Source: Theristus sp. LFF4_11 (lineage: Eukaryota; Nematoda; Chromadorea; Monhysterida; Xyalidae). Taken from it: DNA of 64,000 bases. The notes below the pieces were generated by a model. That model made no database searches, was not told the origin of the DNA, and saw only the letters and a list, made by a program, of their open reading frames with translations. This document shows, piece by piece, positions 1 through 12,900 of this stretch. The position numbers and the translations under genes were made by a program. The first letter of the stretch is position 1; every line of letters begins with the position of its first letter. The DNA is taken from the NCBI GenBank assembly GCA_030248135.1, contig JASANC010000363.1, positions 40,856 to 104,855 on the forward strand, given 5' to 3'.

Positions 1-494
1 GCTTGAAACTAGAGCCGCAATACCGAAACAGCACCTCCGACTTTGCGCTGTTCACCTATAAACATGCGCAGGCGCAAAAGTACAGCAGCAGTGCCAGTAC
101 GAACACGTTAGGTTCGCGGTTTGATGGGTGATTTATCGCGCCTCCTTGTGGAAGGTTGAAATTTCGTTGACACAAGGTGTATTCATGAATTTGTAGCGGT
201 GTCGCATAACTAGCGATGAAAGTTTGTTCATTCGTGCATACGAATCGCTATCCTGTGGCATAGCTATGCGTCACGGCTGGTAGCGCTAATAGGTTTTCAT
301 GAACGCATTTTGAAGTATTTACTAGCAGCGCGTCGTGAAATAGAATTTCATGAATGCACTTTCAGATCCTGTGGTGTCAAGATATAGTACAGTAGAAACG
401 GTCCTCGTTTGGGACCGATGTTTTGCACACTACTGTGTCAGAAAAAAGCAGATTTCTGACAGAACGACTGTTTTTGAAATGCACTCATTTCCAG
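1..494. other. Intron or upstream sequence with inverted-repeat remnants
   Basis: I see no coding exon here. The stretch from about 173 to 356 contains several TTCATGAA palindromes and pieces resembling the TTCATGAA MITE family found elsewhere in the window (copies at 39283, 48531, 58335). It probably forms the intron before the exon that begins at 495. Confidence 0.5.
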
Positions 495-859
495 CTACAA
501 CCGACGAAACGCAGTCGCCGAGTGCACTTCGCTCGCTAGCGGCCGCTCGTGTCGTCTCGCCGTCCGGCTCTAGTCCGGGACTGGCGCCCTCATCATCAGG
601 ACCAGGTCCTGGTCCTAGTCCTGCTGCGGTTGTTGCTGGTAATCTAGAGTCGGCATCATCGTCATTGATGTTGTCGAAGGCGAACATCGATTCGACCGAA
701 ACGGAAGACGGCCCCAGTAGCAAGCGGGAAAACGGTGACGACTCGACTCCTGGTCCGGCACTGGCCGATGATGACGGCGACCAGGTCGAGCAGGCAGACC
801 AGCCCGTCCAGGACAATGACGACGAGGAGATGCGGGAGCAGTCGGATTATGAAGACTGA
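495..859 (+). CDS. Terminal exon of a plus-strand gene, 5' part outside window; acidic C-terminus
   Basis: The splice acceptor at 492-494 (CATTTCCAG) opens a frame running about 120 codons to a stop at 857-859. The product is low-complexity: a Ser/Pro/Gly-rich half containing PGPGPSP, then an acidic Asp/Glu/Gln-rich tail ending EEMREQSDYED. Such tails are common at the ends of nuclear proteins, but no family is recognisable. The reading frame stays open upstream to an ATG at 350; I prefer the acceptor because it sits exactly where composition changes from AT-rich to coding-like. Candidate polyadenylation signals AATAAA lie at 1746-1751 and 2147-2152. It could instead be a chance open frame in GC-rich DNA. 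Confidence 0.45.
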
Positions 860-3800
860 TTTCAGAGTTTTAAGGAGGTGCTATTTCGAATATATGGAGT
901 ATGTTCTGCTTGCCAACGAATCGAAACGTGTGTGGTCGTTTCTTTTCGGCCTCTTTTTTGCCCCGGTTGCTTTACCTTGGTGAATGTTTTCCCCCTCTAG
1001 TCGATTGTGTAACTAGCATTTGTTTTAAAGATTTCTTTGTATCGAACCGAAAGTTTCGGGTTTTGATTGATTCTTGTTTAAAAAACAGTGTTTCAGTTTT
1101 TTTTCAATATCAATAATTGCTGTGCGGCCCGCAAATGTAAGTCTTGCCTGTGTCTTTTATTAAGTTTTTCATCTTTTCTGTTGTCCTGCATTTTTGTACA
1201 GTGAAGATTCGGAAGAATCAAGTTTCGACCTCCCTTTTTTGTACACTGAACGTTTCTGAACTCGTTTGTCTTTTTTTCTGTCACAATACTGAGTTTGTCA
1301 TGTCACTGAGTTACAGTACATCGAAACCTAGTTTCGTATATGTACCGAGCAAAATGGCCGAATTAGTTCGCTAGAGCGTCAAGAATGAAATCCCCGGAAA
1401 AACCATATCCCAACGGTTTTTTGTGTGTTACTGTAGGGTCTAACTCTGTAACATATCCAACTAGCTGATTGGTTGGTGGTCAAGTGATGCATGGATTCTT
1501 CGCAAACCAAACTTCGCCTCCGCAGCAATCCATGCACAGAATCCACGTAACAACCAATCAGCTAGTTGGATATGTTATACAGTTAGACTGTTATGTCTTT
1601 GCAAGAGTGTGTACAGTGTACCCTGGGCGTCAGTTGACCTGTTATCGTGTTTCTGTACGACAATTTTCATATTAACAAAAATGCAAATTTGTCCCTTGTT
1701 CAACTTGTCGCGAGTGTTGTTTTTTTGCGAAAATGGATGGGCACGAATAAAATTTTGATAAACGAACAATTTTGTTGATTGGAATTTTCCGTGTTTTCAA
1801 GTCGACAGCAATTTCGCTGCTTGCTTGCACGTTTGTCTGATAAAAGGACTGATATTGAAGGTCCTTTTCTGAACGACGTTATCTCTGAAGGTTTTATGAT
1901 AAATGTCACAGTCATGTCTTTTGCTGCTCAGCAAAAAAAGAAGAAGAAAAAAACAATTTCAAGACCGATTTGTTCTGTTCTCTTTCACACAGAACAGGAC
2001 CATCCCCACTGCTGTGTTGCGTTTATTATTCGCTGTATCGTTTGGGCAAAGGCATTGGCGGTGTGCGAGTGTGATTCGTTTTATGGTGCAGGGTGTTTCT
2101 GGAAAAGGTTCGTTGAATGGTTTGTTTGTGATTTCGATTGTGGCAAAATAAAGTTGTTGAAAAGTGGCTGGCTGCATTTGAATTGTGGAACGCTGATTGG
2201 TCAATTGTCACCATGAAAGCAGTATCTTCCAACTGTTGCCACTTTTCAGCACTCGGTGACAAAGAGAAATTGAATGATGACGTTTCAGCCCCAGCACCAG
2301 TTGTTCAGTTCGCCATCAATTCAAATGCAGCCAATCAGCGCACTGACTTGAGTTTGACCACAATTAGAACGGTAACTGACTTCTGCAATCCACTTCTGAA
2401 TCAGAATTTGCATTCGAACTTCACTATTTTCACTCACCCTGTATTGCCATCGTTCACCTGCATTTTTTATTGACCCACCATCATGCTCGTCAGAGCCGGA
2501 ATAATCGGCAAAACTGATAGCGTTCAAAACGCCCCCCCCAACCTTTTCAACAACATCAGAAGACTAGTAAAAACATCATTTCTGTTTCGATATGCAGTGT
2601 TACTGCTAGCAACGAGCTACACACTGTGTGGCTTTGGTGTACAGCACAAAGACCCGTCTCGTGTTTTGTTGATGTCAACGACTATTTGTTGCACCGCACT
2701 ATCTCTCGTTTCCCGGCGAAACTGCGTATAGATTAGCGATTGTTTTTTTCGTGCTGTCTGAAATTGGAAATTGGTTGGTGAAGTCTATCAACTTCTCGAA
2801 TCAAGAAGACTCACATAAAAGTTCAATTTGTCCACAGGAATCGGGTCTTCCACCCGAAATCAAGACGATGTTCAGGGGTTGTCTGCTTTCCTTGCTGCAA
2901 CGGGAGTTAGCGCGTTTCAACCAGCCAGCCAACGTCAGCGCGTACACGTTCCCTGTTCTCGTGTGCTGTCAGTTTCGCTGTGTGCCTGTTCTACTGGATG
3001 TGTGTTGTTGCCCCTTCATTCAATCGTGCTGTTGTTGAGAGCAATGCACATCGTGTTATGTGTCAGACGGGCAGAGGCACGCACACATGACAGAGCAGAA
3101 TGTGAATGTACAATGGTTGTTTCACATATAGAGCGCACTTTTTGCCACAACGCACATACACAACGCGCCATTTTTCATATGCGGGTGGTGATTTGTTAGC
3201 AAGAGAATAACGATTTGGTCCGGTGTTTCTGGTTTCGTTCTTTCACGAAACGAACGACGCACTGGTTGGTTGAATCACGCAGGGTTAGTTCCGATATGTC
3301 CAATAACTCTGCAACATTGACATGCTAGTCATGGAATTTGCTTGTTAAGTTTAGAATTTCATTTCTGGTATCATGACGGGAAAAGGGGAAAATGTTGTCA
3401 AATCAAAAGGTTCAAAAATTGCTGTTCAACAAACTTCAACAAAATCCCTCCTTTCAAAATGAAACGGCTCAGTTTGACGTTTCCCGTAAAATTCAAAATT
3501 CTAATGTCAAAATCTCCAGAAGCACCACATTTCATCGCATTTCAAAACCCCAACGAAGGTTTTCGTTTCATATCGATCATATATAAACGATTACAAATTC
3601 CTCCACCACTGCAATGCAGCCATACCGTGTGTGTGCGCGTTTGTGCGTTTATTGCCTTGGTGCTGAGTTTCCAGAATTTTCCAGTTTCACCGATGCGTAC
3701 AACAGCGCATTATAATTGTGCTGCTGTGTTGTGTTGTTTTCGTAGGCGTACGTTGTTATTGGTCATGTGGCATGATAAAGGCGACTACGGTAGAAATCCA

Positions 3801-4362
3801 TTCCAATTGTATACTGACACAAGGGCGCGGCCATCTTGACCAACGTTCGTTGAATTTCGTCAGCATGGCGCAATCGAATGAAGTTAACGCTGATTTGAGT
3901 ATCGATTTCTCAAATTCGAACTGCGGATTTACAAATATTTTTATTTTGAAGGCTTTTCCAGCACTGTTCTTCCAGTGAGCTTTCTGACAACTTCATCTGA
4001 TGAGCGAGTTATTTCACGTGCACCATTTCGGCATCATGTGAGCGCGCGTAGTAATTCAGCGCCTACATCCAGTCTACATAAAGGCGTGTCACGCGCTTGG
4101 AAGCAGTCATTCGCAGTTTCTGCTCCGCTGTGCGCCTTCCACTGCTCTGTTTATCATCTGCTGCGTCGGGTTTCGTAGAATTTCGAAACCGAACAATTTC
4201 ATCATCATCCGATCCGCACAGCACTACGCTCGTCGTATGTGTGTGTGTCGTGATCACATTGCTGCTGTTGTTTTGAGTTACTGTTCGCGGAGACTGTTGC
4301 TCTCTCTCTGAAGTGTGTGCTGCTGGCAAATGCCGTGCCATCTAAGTGAGTACTATTCCAGT
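860..4362. other. 3' UTR / intergenic region, no supported gene
   Basis: No frame here combines coding-like composition with splice sites. The region holds the probable 3' UTR of the preceding exon, with AATAAA at 1746 and 2147. It also contains one inverted-repeat MITE at 1438-1588 and AT-rich DNA. The last ~150 bases before the ATG at 4363 are CT-rich and end in TTCCAG one base before that ATG, which would suit a 5' UTR or a spliced-leader acceptor. Confidence 0.5.
1438..1588. repeat. MITE of the CCAATCAGC / CTCCGCC family, near-complete hairpin
   Basis: The ends are inverted repeats: GTCTAACTCTGTAACATATC on the left pairs with its near-complement at 1565-1588. Inside each arm lies GCTGATTGGTT or AACCAATCAGC, and the loop carries the family's CTTCGCCTCCGC core. 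Other copies occur at 33210-33325, 34330-34450, 34863-34999, 37633-37787 and 43648-43812. Confidence 0.8.
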
Positions 4363-5443
4363 ATGTCCGAGCCGCCGGCCACATTGGTGCTGTCGATGGC
4401 GATCAAGAAACGTCGCGCACTCGTCGCCCATAAACGGCACGACATGCGCAAAGAGCTGCTCATCGGTGCTACGATCACAAAGTCAGTCGAGTTTCGCATT
4501 GTGTTTTCTTGGTTTTTTTGGTTTCTCTTCTTTTGTGATTTAGCTGAAACGGAAAGCAACACTGAACTGAGTTGTGAGGCGGGCGATTTCTGTTTTGAAC
4601 CAGTCCAATACTTTCGTAATCGTTTTGGGAAGTGACTTGGAAAGAGCCTACGAGGAGGAGGCGGGTTATTTGGTTTCTAGACGCACTTCTCAGGAGCCAT
4701 GCGTTGTTTCAGTTGTGCTGCTTTTTCCCATGCAAATCTATTTTCATTCGAATTTCAATTCAACTAACCCCATAACCCCAAAAAGCCGTAATCCCAATTA
4801 CAGATTGTGCAAGCACATCGGCTGCCAGCGGGCCGCCCGCAAACGTGCCGCCTCACAGCCCACGAGCGACACGGACAACGACGGCGCACGTCCGCAGAAG
4901 CGTTCACTGTCGTGCGTCGCGACATCATCTGCCGTAACCACGTCCCCATCCGGTACGTGCGTGCCCACCGCGAGCACGCCTCGTCGTGGCGGTGCAGCAC
5001 TCACCGACCAGAGTGGTGGTGATGATGCTCAGTGCTTGTCTCTCTCTATTAAGAGCGCCGATTGCTCGGAGCGACGACGAGAACGACGTCGCAGTCAACA
5101 GCAACACGGACAACAACAGCGGCCGAGTGTCGCGCCGTTGCCGTGCAAGCGCGTTCGAATTGCCGCCGCCGGCGACGACGGCGACGTTGAACCAACAACA
5201 ACAACAACGACGACGGAGGATAAGAGCTTTGTTGACGATTGTTCTTCCACTAAGAAACGCTTGCTAAACGTTGCTGATGCAGACGAGGACCCGTTCGGCC
5301 TCGAGCGCTTCTTTAGCTCGTTGCGGTCAAAGTCGGCCGCTGAGCAACGTCGCTACACCAGACAGTGTCGTGTGGAGAGTCGTCCGTCGAACGTCACCAA
5401 GGAGTCGGAGCGAGCGGCGTCGCCGCCGATTGCGTGCGAGTGA
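4363..5443 (+). CDS. Two-exon gene for a 252-residue basic, probably nuclear protein; possible IER-family relative
   Basis: Exons are 4363-4481 and 4804-5443, joined in phase 2 (ACAAA|GTCAGT donor, AATTACAG acceptor). The first ~45 residues carry the only ordered-looking segment, reading LSMAIKKRRALVAHKRHD then MRKELLIGATITKLCKHIG. Spacing of the leading Leu-Ser and the later LL matches the N-terminal box of immediate early response proteins (IER2/IER5: LS..K.......RGG..LH..L), but identity is low, so this is only a suggestion. The rest is disordered: Ser/Thr-rich stretches, basic clusters (RRRERRRSQQQ), a seven-Thr run, then DADEDPFGLERFFSSLRS near the C-terminus. The ATG follows a TTCCAG by one base, as expected of a trans-splice site. 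An AATAAA at 6233-6238 is a plausible poly(A) signal. Confidence 0.6.
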
Positions 5444-7290
5444 AACTGCGATCGAGAGTCTGGACACTTTTCTTTCGCTCGGAGGATTCCATTATCGACC
5501 AATAACTAACAAGACACTTTCGGCTCTGTCCGATCAGAACACTCAGAGGACAGCTTCGGATCGACTACGAGTATCGTTTTTTTCTCATTCTCTTGTGTCT
5601 CTCTGGTGATTTCGATTTTTCTTTGATACACTGCTAGGGGTACTTTTTAATGCGTTTTTTATATTGTATGTCGTCTCCGTTTTTTGTCTGTGAAAACCTG
5701 ATTCTAGAGAGAGTCTCGTTCCGCGCTGTCGTGTTGCGACTGGAACACTTCGGTTCTCGAAACTGAGCGACGCACGCACACACGACCGGTGTCAGTCCGC
5801 GTGTGTCTGTGAAGTGCGCGAACCGCGTTCTGGACTTTTGGTAATCACTCAACCAGACCGAGTTACCTTTTTTACATTGAGAGCTGATGACGTTTATTAT
5901 AGTCAAAGTTTTTCGAAATGGTTCCGCTATGGCGGCAAGCGGTGTGGTGACTCATGTCGTCATTTTTCAAGTTTAGAGGCAGGAACTGAGTCACTTCGTT
6001 GAGGTCCGTGTTCATACTGACCTATGCGCACACGGCACGTCACGCCTGTTTTAGTACACTACCGTTCATGGAGGCGTGCCTCTGACGTACGTCAGCAGAC
6101 GTCAGTATGAACAGGCCTTGCCGATCATTACCCCTTTAGTGAACGCTTAGTCAAATTGTTTTGTTTCAGTGTTACACTTGTGTTCGTGTTCTTGTTATTT
6201 GTTCAGACTTCAGAAAACTACAAAAAAAATGAAATAAATGCAAAATTATAAAAAAAATACTGTTGCTTTTATCGTTTCTAAAGTCGCAAAACGGTGTGCT
6301 TCAATCCAGCCCAATATAAGGGTTTACCGCTTTCGTAAACTGCTGACTATATTTCTTGCCGGGTTTGGGGTGACCCGAAAACGGCTTTGTTTTTGGCTGT
6401 GTTTTTGTAGATCGAGAATCGCGTGTGTCATTCGTTCATACGGTTGACATGAAAGTCTCAGTTCAAATGTGAAACGGCGCCACCCACGCACACGAAGTTG
6501 GTGAGCGGTAACCGTGGCCAATCCGATAAGTTTACCGGTTTTTTCTTGGTTCTTTTTGTTGTGCTTTGAGGAGCTCAACGTTAGTTCTGGCTTGGCTGAA
6601 AGTCCGTTGCTGTTCAACAAAAAAAATAAAATTTCACGAAACGTTTGGCGAGTTGAAACGCTGTGAAAACGGCCGTTCTCACTAAATTCGGTCTCGGTGC
6701 TATATTTGTGTAATTTTTGTCTTTTCGAAAGCTGACAACCAAAAAAGATTCATTCACCGGAAATCTGGCAAAAAGATCTTGAATTATCTTTTCTGTGAAA
6801 TAAATTTCAAGACTATTGCCTGTCGGAGGCCTGATACGGTTGAGCTTTTCCCGCTGTGGGTCGTTAATATTTGTGCTGTCAAAACAACGTGTCAGTAGTT
6901 CTAACGTTGAGCTTCTCAAACATTTCACTGTTCCATTTTCATTATGATGCACCGACAACATTTGAGTCGTAACATATTGGGTTTGGGAACACAACGAGAG
7001 GTGCGTACTGTAATGCGTGTTGCCAAGCGAGCTTGCCTGCGTGTCGCGCCGCGCTGCGTGCGTTTTTTTTTATTTTTTTATGTTTGCGCTGCGGAGCTCT
7101 TCGCTCAACGCGTTCTTTTTCTGGTTTTAGGCGCTCAGTCGTGTCTGATCCTAAGCTCGCTGAATCGCAGGTTCAAACGAAACGCGCTGACGCAGTGTGG
7201 TGTTGTTTTCGGTAAAGTTTCAACGCACCGGTATACCAGTCATAGTTTCTTACACAATTTCAATCGCGTATTTTTATGAACGGCCGTTCT
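5444..7290. other. 3' UTR and intergenic DNA, no gene seen
   Basis: This contains the probable 3' UTR of the preceding gene up to the AATAAA at 6233-6238, and a small palindromic segment around 6060-6115 (GACGTACGTC, ACGTCAGTATGAAC). No coding exon is supported on either strand. Confidence 0.5.
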
Positions 7291-9930
7291 TGGCCAAGTT
7301 GTCTTCTGAAAACATCGTTCCAGACAAAGCGATAGTCATTTCAAGTTTTCTCACAATCGAATCAGTCGAATGCTTCCGGTAAAAAAACTACTGAGTTTTT
7401 TAACAAATCGTTTTTGTTATAAAAATGTGCTGTTTTTGGCCTGGGTGGCCCGACAATCATTTAGAAGAATTCATCGTTCTGGTTCGCTGTGTGTACTAAA
7501 AGCCGCAACAATCAATCGCGTTCGTGTTTCCCGGCCAAGCGTTCACGGAAGGTTCTCAGTTCACGTCGTGTTGGTTGCGTGCGGTATAGTTTCTTCTGGT
7601 AACCCACGAAAATTTCGTCTATGTAAAATTGTTCACAATCCAAAATCTCTTGCGTGTTTGGCCATTGCGCCATTTGTTCAGACGTTCAAAAACACTCCAA
7701 TCAACAACACGCTGACGTTCTTACTCAACTGCTAATATTTGATCGGCAAGAACGATTTCTGAAATTTGGTTTCTGGTAAACGTCAAATCCGCGATAATCT
7801 TCGTCTAAAATCTGTTCAAATCAATTTTTCTTGGCCACTGTGCCAACAGTTTGTTCAGATACTCAAGGCGTATTTCATGCCGATCGTGTGTTTTGGTCAA
7901 GCTTCAGCCATCTCAAGTGTGGAGAACGGTAGCAAACAACGCAGTCACCTCGCAAGTTCCACGAAATGTTTTCGACATCTTTTGAAACTAAAAAAGCTTC
8001 CGGCCGTTGTGCCAGCTTTCATTCAGAATCTTCGGTGCGCCTTCAATCCGTCAGTGCTTTCGCCGGCCAATCCATTCCAAGAGTGCAAAACGGTACCAAA
8101 CAACACGTTAATCGCACGTTTCGCGGCATGTTTTCGACATCTTTTGAAATGAAAAAGCTTTCGGCCGTTGCGCCAGCTTTCATTCAGAATCTTCAAAGCG
8201 CTTTCAATCCGTCGTTTCGTCAAGCCATTCCATTTCAAGCTGAACTGTGCAAGTGTGCAAAACGGTAGCAAATAACGCAGTCACCGCAAGTTTCACGAAT
8301 TGTTTTCGACATCCTGTGAAACTAAAAAAGTTTCCGGCCGTTGTGCCAGTTTTCATTCAGAATCTTCGGTGCGCCTTCAATCCGTCAGTGTTTTCGCCAA
8401 GCCATTCCATTCCAAGAGTGCAAAACGGTAACAAACAACGCGGTAATCGCACGTTCCTCGAAGTGTTTTCGACATCCTTTGAAACTAAAGAAGTTTCCGG
8501 CCGTTGCGCCAGCTTTCATTCAGAATCTTCCAAAGCACTTTCAATGCGTCGTTTTGTCAAGCCATTCCATTTCAAGCTGAACCGTGCAAGTGTTCAAAAC
8601 GGTACCAAATCACGCAGTCACCTCGCAAGTTCCATGAAATGTTTCCGACGTCTTTTGAAACCAAAAAAGCGTTTGGCTGTTATGCCAGCATTCATTCAGA
8701 ATCTTCAAAAGGTTTATCAATCGGTCCGTGCTTTCGTCAAACCATTCCATTTTAAACTCAACCGGCCAAAAGTGCAAAACGGCAAACAACGGTGCAACTG
8801 CAAGTTCCACGAAACGTTTTCGTTGTTTTTTAATAAGAAAAAGCTTCCGGCCTTTGTGCCAGCTTTCATTCAGAAATTCTTCAAGCGGTTCTCAAATCGT
8901 CAGTCCTTCTGTCAAGCATTTCCACTTCAAACCCGACCGTCCATTTGTGCAAAACGGCAACAAACAACGCGGTAAACGCAAGTTCGACAAATTATTTTCG
9001 ACATCTTTTGTAAATCAGTGTATTTTGGGCCTGTGAGCTTTGTCAAAAATTCGGATTTCAAAACCATAATTCACCAATCTACTTGTACAACAAAAAACGC
9101 GCTATGACAACAAACACGCTGTGATATTCCGGTAATTCGTCTTGGTTATATATTTAATTCAGTCATTCAAACATTCGCTTTTTGGCCACTGTGCCAGCGT
9201 TTGTTTAGAAAACAAGAAATATCCTGCAAGAAGTCAAGCGTTATCCTGAGGAAAAAGAAGCTTTGAAGAACGAATACGGTGCCGAATTGGTAACCAATCG
9301 AATTTTTCAAAAAATTCAAGAATTTTCGGCTTGTGTGCCAGCCTTCATTCAGAATTCAAAATCAGCAAGAAGCTTCGGTGTATTTTTTCGATATCAGTTA
9401 ATCGAAACCGCTGTATCCCACCGGCTTGGGTCGTGGTAACGAACTTCAGTTTTTCGATCATTCAAAATATCCTGCATTTTTTCTGGTGATGAAAAAGTTT
9501 AAAAGGAAATTCAAAAGAAAATCGAATTTCATTTAATCCAATCCGCCGTTTCACAAAAAAACTTCAATGGTTGAAGTGTTGGTAATGTATCCTTTTCGCT
9601 GCATCATCAATAATCCTTGAAAATGGGCCTGGCCTTGTGCCACTAAATTCATTTAGAATAACGAAATCGTGACGGTCATTCTCATCACGCTCATCACGCA
9701 AGCGGGGAAGTTTCAACTTTTGTCTGATTCGTTGGCCTTTAAAGTGTATTTCTTCAGAAAATTCAAATAAATCGGCGTCACATACAACTGTTGATCACAA
9801 ATATAAGTCACATCACAAATTATCACAACAGAAAGCCGTCTTGAATATCTATTCATTATCCACCAAAAAATCAAAAAATTGCGTTCTTGGCCGCTGTGCC
9901 AGTATTTTTCTCAGAATTCGCAATCAGAAA
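7290..9930. repeat. Decaying ~170-bp tandem array
   Basis: The core is seven successive units between about 7915 and 9020, marked by AAAACGGTA or AAAACGGCA at about 7925, 8092, 8260, 8421, 8597, 8774 and 8948 (periods 161-177 bases). Each unit also carries TTTCGACATC, an A-rich tract with AAAAAGCTT, TTCCGGCCGTTGTGCCAGC and CTTTCATTCAGAATCTTC. Progressively decayed units, recognisable by GGCC..TGTGCCA followed by CATTCAGAA, extend left to about 7300 and right to about 9920. Long plus-strand frames exist only because the unit is poor in stops; unit length is not a multiple of three and the open frame shifts from unit to unit, so I do not call protein. Confidence 0.85.
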
Positions 9931-12900
9931 TAACCCGCTGTCGCACAACTGTGTCCGAAGTCACCATTTCACTGCATCTTTGCAACCGCTCCCACTCTGA
10001 GCATATTGAGATCGCTGATGAATGAACGAAGTGTGCTTTTGCAAATTGCAAAGCGGTGGAACGATGGGTATACACTTTGTTTCCTTACCCGTAATTGTGT
10101 TTTTTATTTATTTTCTTAAAGTAGGGCTTCTTATGCCCCAGTTTTTTCGGCCCCAGTAAGTGGGGGCCCTAGGGTTAACCGAACTTTGTTGCACTGTTTC
10201 AGAAAACAGGTAAAGGTGCGTCGCGCGTGTGCGTGTTTGCCATTCGCGTCATCGCGTGATTTTGGTTGCCCGTTGTTAGTGTGCTCGCGTGTCAGTTGTG
10301 GTGTTATTGCCGTGTTGGGTGTCCGTTACTAGAAGCATTTCGTGCGTTCCGAAAACGACTCTGGTGTTCTGTTCTGAAGCATAATTGATCGCCCGGAAAG
10401 CTGCTGATAAGCTCAAGCTAAGTGCTGCTGATGCGGCCGACCGTCAATGTCAAGCACCCAAGTATTTTGGGACATTGACGGGTACAGGCCGGCAACCAGC
10501 TAGGTCCGAATGGCGTTTGTCCGCTTAAGACACGCAGACACATGACCATATGCTGGTTGCATGTTGTAATTTTGCTGTATTTTGATTTGCATTCATTGAA
10601 CGAAATTGAAGTGGCATATAATCATTCAAGTTGAATCGATATGGACAGATATTCATACAGCAAATCCATAACGGCATTCTTTAAAAAAATTATTGCTGAT
10701 TTCGATGTGGAGAATAAGAACAGAGGAGAATTACAATTTAATTCAAAATTCTTTAGTGGCAAGGATTTGTTCTACTTTGATCGACATTTAATATGAACTG
10801 GAATTTAATAATCATTGCTCGATCAATAGAGTGGATTTGATAACCAATCGAAAGTTCTGAATCGCAAATCAAATACGTTTGCAGTGTGTCGAAAAAATTC
10901 ATTCCGAAAATAATTTTCCAATTCAATACCTAAAATTTATTAAGTCAATTCATCATGGGCGCCGTTCAGGCCCCACGGATTATATTGCCGTTTTGCTCAG
11001 TTCCAGATAAAAAAGTCGACTAATATTGCATTTCTACCGCCCGTGTTTCTCGGTTGTCCGAACGGCTGCAGGCTGTGCTGCGATTCGGTTTGTCGATTCG
11101 TCAGCCGGTTCTGAATTTCCGTGTCAAATGAGCCCTTCACGAGGCCCAAATTTTGCGTCTGGCAAAATCGCGTTAGAGCCGATGCGTTTCCGTAATGTGT
11201 TGTGTGCATCCCAGTGTGGTTACGCGCGCCGGTTTCGGTTCGCCGTTCTATCCTCGGGAATCACATCTTGCACTTCTGGTCGCATTCTGGCCCGTGCGTA
11301 GTCCGCTGAAGATTGCGATGCTACTTCATTGCGTTCTACGTGCGTCGTCGTCGCCTACATTCCATACTTACGTGTGTCTGTTGGCGCTTACGACGCTCGC
11401 CGCAGCGCTGCAGTTCTCTTTCTAATGGTATCTGGCACTACGCAAGGTTTCACACACCCGCCCAAACGCACCGCCTTCACAACATCAAGAGGTATCCCTG
11501 GAGGTATTCACTGATTTATTGTTTGCAGCCTGTCAGTTTTCTATTGTTGTTGGACAAGTTGTAGCTTAGCAACTATTCCAAACTTTAATCAAATGATAAT
11601 ATCGTTGATATTTCATTTCTTTTACCAATTTTTTGGCCGATGACCACCAAGGGAGGCCCAAAATCGTCTTTTTCTGACTATTTTGCAGGAAAACCAGCCC
11701 TTTCCGAATGTTTCGTTCCACCAACTGTCTTCATGTTTTCTGTTCCAACTGATGGTGTGCTTCCGTGTTGCGCCAACCACGTTCGGCTACAAAAAACGCT
11801 TTCTTGTGTGTTCGCGCAACGCCTCTCCACACGTGTTTCCTGCGATGCTGTGTCTTCCATTCAGTTCGCTCCGTTTTTCTGTTGTGATGTCGCTCACACG
11901 TCTCAATGCAACCAACAAGCAGTATAGGACGCACCGCCATCACACATCCAGCGCCAACACCAACCACCCCGCAATCTGGCGTTCAATAAAGTCGTGTTCG
12001 AATGTCTTGATGTCGCAGAGTGCAAGCACGCCTCGAGCAGCCTGTTATTTGGAAGGGTCCGAACGATCAGTTCGCTTAGAGCTGTATCTTAAATACTTGA
12101 CCACCCAGGTGCATTTCTTCTCACATCACATGGCCGGGCTGCCCATCACCAATATGCGTTCTAACGCCTCAACCTAGCTGCCACACACGTAACAACGCAA
12201 ATGGGTATACATATGTTCAATTCCGTTTCGAGTTCAGTTCAGCAGTTATCGCTGTGTGTTCGTTCACCGCCATCATATTGCTACCCGTGTATCTTCGCAT
12301 CGTCACCGCTAATACCACGACCGATTGCAAAACGTTTGGTTTCCTTGTTTTTAACCACGCTGATTTCGTTGTGCCCCGTAGCGAGGGTTGGTAAAAAAGG
12401 TCAAGTTTCGTTTTTTTCTAATTTCGATTCATCCACAGTTTCAAATCCAAGAGCAATCGAATCACAAGCCACCACCAACACCAACACATTGCAAGAATCC
12501 ACGATCGATGATATTCGTTGTTGTGTGTAGTTCTTGTTGCACGATCTTTTGGATGATGCAAACGCTGATGCCTGTTGATTTGCAGGTCTATATCGACCTG
12601 ATGCGACGTACTCGCTCGCTTTTCCCTTCCGTTTGCAACGTGTGTGTGTTTCCGCTGTCGATCTGCTTCGAAGTGCGGTGTTGCTGCTTTCGAAGTATCA
12701 CAAGGGAGAAATCAAGCATTCATACGGGACCAGCCACTCTAAACACGTGGAGAACAGGAAACCTCGACTATTTTCGAATGTTGTTCCGGAGCACCATCAA
12801 CCCAACAAAAAAAAGCGCGTTGCGCTGATTCAGATGCTGTTTTGGCTTCCGCATTTACCAACTTCAGTACAAACTTAAACTCATGCGAATCTACTCAGCA

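Noticed and set aside
8247..8975. Long plus-strand open frame (242 codons) in the 170-bp array
   Set aside because: Frame continuity depends on a stop-poor repeat unit whose length is not a multiple of three; the peptide does not repeat in register, and the other two frames are also long.
10380..10560. Candidate structured RNA gene in a GC-rich patch
   Set aside because: CAATGTC and GACATTG pair around CAAGCACCCAAGTATTTTG, but the rest does not fold into a known class by eye and the partial copy at 13060 keeps no pairing.
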